From contig DCLG01000032.1 of NCBI GenBank assembly GCA_002320935.1, positions 22,181-29,977 on the forward strand: a DNA stretch of 7,797 nucleotides, given 5' to 3'. Under the pieces are notes generated by a model. The model had not been told where the DNA came from. It did no database searches and was given only the letters and a program-made list of their open reading frames with translations. The DNA comes from Pedobacter sp. UBA1654 (GTDB taxonomy: Bacteria; Bacteroidota; Bacteroidia; Sphingobacteriales; Sphingobacteriaceae). Below, one piece after another: positions 5,878-7,797 of the stretch (positions are counted from its first letter, which is position 1; every line of letters starts with the position of its first letter). The position numbers were made by a program, and so were the translations under genes.

Positions 5878-7797
5878 ATGAACAAAGTCATTAAGAACAT
5901 CATCGGATTTTCATTAAAGAATAAGTACTTCATATTCTTCGCTACTTTTATCATGATACTGGCCGGGTATCTAAGCTTCAAGCAAACCACCATTGAAGCT
6001 TTTCCCGATGTCACGAATACCAATATCACCATCATTACGCAATGGCCGGGAAGGAGTGCGGAAGAGGTGGAAAAATTTGTAAGCAGACCGCTCGAAATTG
6101 CAATGAACCCTACAGAAAAGCGGACAAGCATCAGGTCCTCTTCACTGTTTGGCTTATCGATCGTTAAAATAACATTTGAAGATGATGTGGACTATGCTTT
6201 TGCGAGGGTTCAGGTCAACAATCATCTAGAAGAAGCAGATCTCCCTGAAGGACTAAAGCCGGAGGTGCAACCGCCATATGGTCCTACAGGGGAGATTTTT
6301 CGTTACACGCTCAGCAGTGATGTCAAATCAGTGCGCGAACTAAAAACCCTGCAAGACTGGGTGATTCAGCGGGAGCTTCTTTCTGTCGCCGGTATTGCAG
6401 ATGTAGTAAGTTTCGGGGGTGAAGTTAAGACCTATCAAATTACGGTAGACCCGCAAAAAGCCATTCAATATGGCGTAAGCGCCACCGAACTTTTCGAGGC
6501 GGTATCTAAAAGCAACATCAATGTCGGTGGCGATGTGATCGTACAAAGCGGCCAGGCTTATGTGGTACGCGGTATCGGCATACTGAATAATATAGATGAG
6601 ATCAGGAACGTGGTGGTAGAAAACTTCAACGGTACACCAATATATGTAAAAACCATAGCAGCGGTCACGGAATCTGCACTTCCACGACTTGGGCAGGTGG
6701 GCCGGGACTATGATCCGGATGTTGTAGAAGGCATTGTCGTGATGCGTAAGGGTGGAAACCCCAGTGAGGTCATCGCGAGACTAAAGGAAAGAATTGAAGT
6801 CATAAACAACACGATCCTGCCAGATGATGTTAAGATCAATCCATTCTATGATCGGGAAGATCTGGTTAATTACGCAACACATACCGTAATGGGTAACATG
6901 CTGGAAGGCATTATCTTCGTTACGCTCATTGTTTTCTTGTTCATGGCAGATTGGCGAACCACTTTAATCGTGTCACTCATCATTCCGCTGGCCTTATTAT
7001 TTGCTTTCATCTGTCTCAAGTTAAAGGGCATGTCCGCAAATTTACTCTCTATGGGTGCCATTGATTTTGGGATCATTATCGACGGAGCAGTGGTCATGGT
7101 GGAAGGCATCTTTGTCGCGCTTGATCATAAAGCCAAGGCTGTAGGCATGTCCAAGTTCAATCGCATGAGTAAACTGGGCGTGATTAAAAAGGCTGCACTC
7201 GAAAATGGTAAGGGGATATTCTTTGCGAAACTGATCATCATTACCGGGCTCTTGCCAATTTTTACTTTTGAAAAAGTAGAAGGCAAGATGTTCTCTCCAC
7301 TGGCCTGGACTTTGAGCTTTGCACTTTTAGGTGCCCTCATCCTGACCTTCACACTGGTGCCTGCCATGGCGGGGCTGTTATTGAAAAGAGATGTACGGGA
7401 GAAGCACAACATATTTCTCGAGTTTTTGAGTAGAAACACCATGCGGATCTTCAAAATCTGCTTCCGTAAAAGAAAAATGGTGGTCGGCATTTCTGTGATC
7501 TGCCTGATTGCAGGGCTGGTCAGCTTTAAATTCCTCGGCAGCGAATTTCTCCCCAACCTCGATGAAGGTTCTATCTATGTACGTGCAACCGGCCCACTGA
7601 GTGTATCGCTAGATGAAACAAGAAACCTATCAAATGAAATGAGGAAAATATTCCTGGAATTTGATGAGGTGAAACAGGTAATGTCCCAGACTGGAAGACC
7701 TAATGATGGTACCGATGCGACTGGCTTTTACAATATGGAGTTCCATGTCGACATCCACCCAAAAAAAGAATGGAAATTAAAACAGAGCAAGGAAGAA
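5878..7797 (+). CDS. CusA/CzcA-family heavy-metal RND efflux pump (N-terminal 640 residues, runs off right edge)
   Basis: The frame is open from ATG 5878 to the window end. The family is about 1,030-1,050 residues long, so roughly 60% is present. TM1 lies at about 15-34, followed by the first periplasmic porter domain (about 38-335) with family runs such as PPYGPTGEIFRYTL and DVVSFGGEVKTYQI, then TM2-TM6 (about 336-505) and a further membrane segment near 535-553. The second periplasmic loop starts SEFLPNLDEGSIYVRA. The proton-relay motif DFGIIIDGAVVMVEG (396-410) keeps D396, D402 and E409, with the same spacing as D402, D408 and E415 of CzcA; the usual VEN ends as VEG, which I recall from Bacteroidota relatives. 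This motif places the protein in the HME (heavy-metal) branch and not among drug pumps. Cu/Ag versus Co/Zn/Cd is undecided because much of the second porter domain is missing. Confidence 0.95.
   Translation, partial: MNKVIKNIIGFSLKNKYFIFFATFIMILAGYLSFKQTTIEAFPDVTNTNITIITQWPGRSAEEVEKFVSRPLEIAMNPTEKRTSIRSSSLFGLSIVKITFEDDVDYAFARVQVNNHLEEADLPEGLKPEVQPPYGPTGEIFRYTLSSDVKSVRELKTLQDWVIQRELLSVAGIADVVSFGGEVKTYQITVDPQKAIQYGVSATELFEAVSKSNINVGGDVIVQSGQAYVVRGIGILNNIDEIRNVVVENFNGTPIYVKTIAAVTESALPRLGQVGRDYDPDVVEGIVVMRKGGNPSEVIARLKERIEVINNTILPDDVKINPFYDREDLVNYATHTVMGNMLEGIIFVTLIVFLFMADWRTTLIVSLIIPLALLFAFICLKLKGMSANLLSMGAIDFGIIIDGAVVMVEGIFVALDHKAKAVGMSKFNRMSKLGVIKKAALENGKGIFFAKLIIITGLLPIFTFEKVEGKMFSPLAWTLSFALLGALILTFTLVPAMAGLLLKRDVREKHNIFLEFLSRNTMRIFKICFRKRKMVVGISVICLIAGLVSFKFLGSEFLPNLDEGSIYVRATGPLSVSLDETRNLSNEMRKIFLEFDEVKQVMSQTGRPNDGTDATGFYNMEFHVDIHPKKEWKLKQSKEE

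Noticed and set aside
7125..7556. 143-codon minus-strand open frame
   Set aside because: It is a shadow of the RND pump gene, whose plus-strand reading is clearly conserved.
1..7797. CRISPR array, tRNA, rRNA, insertion sequence or phage element
   Set aside because: No regularly spaced long repeats, cloverleaf, rRNA-like sequence, transposase frame or terminal inverted repeats were seen on either strand.

Overview
The window looks like chromosomal DNA from a member of the Bacteroidota, most likely a Pedobacter- or Mucilaginibacter-like Sphingobacteriia. This rests on moderate GC, start codons without Shine-Dalgarno sequences, matches to the Bacteroidota -7 promoter box (TAnnTTTG), and the style of the efflux proteins. 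The genus is inferred from remembered family resemblance, not from a search.

Layout: (1) 1-1210, minus strand: a FUSC/YccS-type inner-membrane protein, cut by the left edge. (2) 1211-1390: a divergent intergenic region with candidate promoters on both strands. (3) 1391-3432: a two-component pair, an OmpR/PhoB-type response regulator followed after 5 bases by a membrane sensor histidine kinase. (4) 3433-3490: a compact control region with four TTAAT motifs spaced exactly 11 bp, a -7 box, and a 6-bp inverted repeat flanking that box. Most of it lies between the genes, but the first repeat unit overlaps the end of the kinase gene. (5) 4 kb of heavy-metal RND efflux genes: a TolC/CusC-like outer-membrane factor (3491-4759), a CusB/CzcB-like lipoprotein adaptor (4765-5853) and a CusA/CzcA-like pump (5878 to the right edge, 640 codons present).

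The working model is that the sensor detects periplasmic metal, the regulator binds the 11-bp-spaced repeats as a PhoB-style tandem array, and the tripartite pump is switched on. The metal (Cu/Ag or Co/Zn/Cd) cannot be settled from this window.

Three points stand out. The kinase has proline where the phospho-accepting histidine of the H-box should be, although its ATP-binding domain is intact. The operator-like repeats sit where a missing -33 element should be. The regulator and the outer-membrane factor share the 9-mer ATACCTTTG at exactly the same distance from their ATGs, so close that the transcripts may be leaderless. I see no new multi-gene system; the novelty lies in the regulation and in the apparently disabled kinase.
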